From positions 1 to 36,875 of the forward strand of contig NZ_JACRSY010000031.1 of assembly GCF_014384995.1 (NCBI RefSeq): a DNA stretch of 36,875 nt. The letters are read 5' to 3'. The position numbers and the translations under genes are program-made. Positions within the stretch are counted from its first letter, which is position 1. Each line of letters opens with the position of its first letter. The DNA is from Zhenhengia yiwuensis. GTDB lineage: Bacteria; Bacillota; Clostridia; Lachnospirales; Cellulosilyticaceae. Below the pieces are notes generated by a model. The model had not been told where the DNA came from. It made no database searches and saw only the letters and a list, made by a program, of their open reading frames with translations. Below are positions 34,818 to 36,875 of this stretch, piece by piece.

Positions 34818-34832
34818 GAGGAGATTGTACTC

Positions 34833-35654
34833 ATGAACAAAAAAATTGAAAATCATTTTACAACAGGTGAATTCGCTAAACTGTGTGGTGTGAAAAAGCA
34901 AACTTTGTTTCATTATGATGAAATCGGGCTGTTCTCTCCTACTCTTACAGAGGAAAACGGCTACCGCTATTATTCTTACCGTCAGCTTTATACCTTTAAT
35001 ATGATTGCTACTTTAAAAGAGCTGAATATGCCTCTTAAAGACATTAAAACTTATCTTGATACACGTACACCAACAACTTATACCCATTTACTTAATGAAA
35101 AACTTAATGAAGTAGATCTATTTATAAAAAAACTAAATAAAATTCGTAGTCATCTTACTATGGCTACTGACCATATTACTCATGCCCTCCAGACAGAACA
35201 TGCTAAAACCATTCTAGAAGAACAAGAAGAAGAATATCTTATTATTAGTTCTCCTTTAAATTCTGCAACACATAAAGAGTTTTCAACTTTTATGCTTGAG
35301 TATATTCAGTTCTGTAATAAACATGAACTAAGCAATCATGATGCTTTTGGCTCTCTTATTAAAGTAGCAGATGTAGCAAATGGACTCCAAAACTGCTTTA
35401 CAAGTCTCTATTCCAAAACTTATGATGCTACTATCCCTTCTGTTATCATTAAGCCTAAAGGACTCTATGCTATTACCTATCATCATGGAACCTATGAAAC
35501 TTTACATGAAACCTATAAAAAAGTCTTAGCGTTTGTCAAAGCCCATCACCTTCAGATTGGTGAATTCTTCTATGAGGAATACCTCTTAGATGATCTAGCT
35601 TCCCAAAACCCTAACGATTTTGTTACTCAGATCATGGTAGAAATTAAACATTAA
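34833..35654 (+). CDS. MerR-family regulator with GyrI-like effector domain
   Basis: 273 aa. The N-terminal winged helix is clear: TTGEFAKLCGVKKQTLFHYDEIGLFSP, then ENGYRYYSYRQLYTF. A dimerisation coiled coil (about 80-120) and a C-terminal effector-binding domain of the GyrI/BmrR type (about 130-270) follow. Such proteins sense drugs or other hydrophobic ligands and activate efflux genes by untwisting long-spacer promoters. It is divergent from the ABC exporter genes and very probably regulates them. ATG is preceded by GAGGAG about 10 nt away. Confidence 0.92.
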   Translation: MNKKIENHFTTGEFAKLCGVKKQTLFHYDEIGLFSPTLTEENGYRYYSYRQLYTFNMIATLKELNMPLKDIKTYLDTRTPTTYTHLLNEKLNEVDLFIKKLNKIRSHLTMATDHITHALQTEHAKTILEEQEEEYLIISSPLNSATHKEFSTFMLEYIQFCNKHELSNHDAFGSLIKVADVANGLQNCFTSLYSKTYDATIPSVIIKPKGLYAITYHHGTYETLHETYKKVLAFVKAHHLQIGEFFYEEYLLDDLASQNPNDFVTQIMVEIKH

Positions 35655-35708
35655 ATAGATTTATGCTATAATTTTATATATTAATTAAAGTAAAGAGGGA
35701 TGAGTGAA

Positions 35709-36650
35709 ATGAAACTAGTCATTATTGAACCTTTAGGTGTTGCCAAGGAAAAACTCCTTGATTTAGCAACTGCTACCTTAGGTAACCAAGTAGAAATTAT
35801 TTATTATGACACGCGTGTAACAGACACAGTGGAACTTATTAAACGTGGTAAAGACGCTGATATTATTGCTGTATCTAATCTACCTCTTAACAGTGAAGTC
35901 ATTGAAGGATGTCCAAATCTTAAAATGCTTGCTGTTGCTTTTACAGGTGTAGACCATATTGCAGTAGACACTTGCAAAGCAAAAGGTATTACCATCTGCA
36001 ACTGTGCAGGCTACTCTAATGCTGCTGTAAGTGACCTAGTATTTGGTATGATTATAACACTTTATAGAAATATGTTGTCTTGCAATGAAGTAGTACGTCA
36101 AAGTGGTACTAAAGATGGCCTTATAGGTTTTGAACTTGAAGGCAAAAAGTTTGGTATCATCGGAACAGGTGCTATCGGCCTTCGCACTGCAAATATTGCT
36201 AAGGCTTTTGGATGTGAAGTCTATGCTTATAGTCGTACAGTAAAAGAAAATACAGGCCTTATTTATACAGACCTTGATACACTTCTTCAAACATGTGATA
36301 TCATTTCACTTCATGTTCCACTTAATGCCCATACAAAACACCTTATTAATGCCCAAAAGCTTGCACTGATGAAGCCAAATGCTATTCTCATTAATACAGC
36401 AAGAGGCCCAGTAGTAGATAGCCAGGCTTTAGCTGATGCCCTTAATAGTCATCAAATTGCAGGTGCTGGGATTGATGTATTTGAAATGGAACCTCCAGTT
36501 CCTTCTGATCATCCACTACTTCATAGCATCAATACGATCGTCACACCCCATGTTGCCTTTGCAACTAAAGAAGCTTTAGAAAAAAGAGCAGTTATTGTTT
36601 TTAATAACATTTTAAATTATTTAAATGGTTCACCTACAAATATAATCTAA
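35709..36650 (+). CDS. D-isomer-specific 2-hydroxyacid dehydrogenase
   Basis: 313 aa. The NAD-binding motif is GIIGTGAIGLRTA (about 147-159). The catalytic triad is visible: Arg in LINTARGPVVD, Glu in GAGIDVFEMEPP and His in VTPHVAFAT. The family includes D-lactate, glycerate and phosphoglycerate dehydrogenases. No C-terminal ACT domain is present, so it is not a full SerA; the substrate cannot be assigned. I chose ATG 35709 because GAGGG lies about 9 nt upstream; the ATG at 35700 would nearly touch that site. It may be co-transcribed with the MerR gene 54 bp upstream. Confidence 0.88.
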   Translation: MKLVIIEPLGVAKEKLLDLATATLGNQVEIIYYDTRVTDTVELIKRGKDADIIAVSNLPLNSEVIEGCPNLKMLAVAFTGVDHIAVDTCKAKGITICNCAGYSNAAVSDLVFGMIITLYRNMLSCNEVVRQSGTKDGLIGFELEGKKFGIIGTGAIGLRTANIAKAFGCEVYAYSRTVKENTGLIYTDLDTLLQTCDIISLHVPLNAHTKHLINAQKLALMKPNAILINTARGPVVDSQALADALNSHQIAGAGIDVFEMEPPVPSDHPLLHSINTIVTPHVAFATKEALEKRAVIVFNNILNYLNGSPTNII

Positions 36651-36661
36651 AACATTACTAA

Positions 36662-36715
36662 AAAGGCTAGCCTACTTATTTTCCTTCTATTAGATGGATA
36701 AGTAGGCTAGCCTTT
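36662..36715 (+). terminator. Terminator after the 2-hydroxyacid dehydrogenase gene
   Basis: Perfect 18-bp stem (36662-36679 with 36698-36715) with an 18-nt loop, 11 bp after the stop codon. The IS30 edge is 6 bp further on. Confidence 0.85.
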
Positions 36716-36721
36716 CTATTT

Positions 36722-36875
36722 TGGCGAATTGTCAAGTTAAGTGCAACACCTTTTCGTAATATACTTCATAGGGTGTTTTCCAGTTTAAGCATTTACGAGG
36801 TCGTTTATTTAACTCTAATACTTTTTCTTGAATGACATTATCGGGAGTATCCGTTATATCCATACTTTTAGGAAA
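36722..36875 (-). mobile_element. IS30-family element, right end (right copy, partial)
   Basis: Exact reverse complement of 1-154, beginning TGGCGAATTGTCAAG at the element's edge. The first base outside differs from the left copy, which fixes the boundary. The remainder lies outside the window. Confidence 0.85.
36732..36875 (-). CDS. IS30-family transposase, C-terminal fragment (inverted copy)
   Basis: Encodes the same 47 C-terminal residues as 1-144, including RPRKCLNWKTPYE, ending with TGA at 36732-36734. The upstream part of the gene is beyond the window. It is oriented against the left copy, so the transposase ends of both elements point inwards. Confidence 0.9.
   Translation of the reverse strand, partial: FPKSMDITDTPDNVIQEKVLELNKRPRKCLNWKTPYEVYYEKVLHLT

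Noticed and set aside
1..36875. Composite transposon carried by two IS30 copies
   Set aside because: The segment is 36.6 kb of ordinary chromosomal metabolic and transport genes with uniform style, and no resistance or transfer genes. Flanking target duplications cannot be seen.

Overview
The window is low-GC DNA with Firmicute-type AGGAGG ribosome binding sites and many intrinsic terminators. Its genes fit a fermentative, plant-fibre-degrading anaerobic clostridium. Evidence: a fused aldehyde/alcohol dehydrogenase AdhE, a secreted GH26-type glycoside hydrolase, a xylose isomerase/xylulokinase/GH3 operon, radical-SAM enzymes and an ECF vitamin transporter subunit. A Lachnospiraceae relative such as Cellulosilyticum is my best guess, but this is inference from gene content only. 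TGA is an ordinary stop here: pdxY, lemA and the second ABC gene all end in TGA within ATGA start/stop overlaps.

Layout. Both ends are the same 154 bp of an IS30-family element (transposase C-terminus plus right end) in inverted orientation, each lying next to a gene terminator. Left to right: a GH26-like secreted protein whose signal peptide contains an in-frame TGA; a YdcF-like protein; a roughly 180-nt intergenic segment with three hairpins and a potential pseudoknot; a vitamin B6 operon (PdxY-type kinase, ECF S component, TatD-linked-type radical SAM protein); thioredoxin reductase; a FliB-like protein with a DUF554 protein; a CPA2 antiporter; a SPASM-type radical SAM protein; a FUSC-type membrane protein with a 40-aa membrane peptide gene just upstream; adhE with a strong promoter and a Rex-like operator; a 59-aa membrane protein; the xyl operon (LacI-type regulator, xylA, xylB, GH3); a PHP phosphatase; a YibE/F protein; a secreted alkaline phosphatase behind a five-hexamer Pho box; a pentapeptide repeat protein with an operator inside its promoter; CstA; LemA with a TPM-domain protein; a heterodimeric ABC exporter divergent from a MerR regulator; and a 2-hydroxyacid dehydrogenase.

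How the genes work together. The xyl operon would hydrolyse imported xylo- or gluco-oligosaccharides in the cytoplasm and pass xylose to the pentose phosphate pathway. AdhE then reoxidises NADH by making ethanol, with redox control suggested by the Rex-like site. The phosphatase, the ABC exporter and the pentapeptide protein each carry their own readable control region. No CRISPR array, tRNA, rRNA, prophage or defence island was seen. The least explained part is the structured intergenic segment at 2881-3057. One of its loops is complementary over 12 nt to the Shine-Dalgarno region of the next gene.
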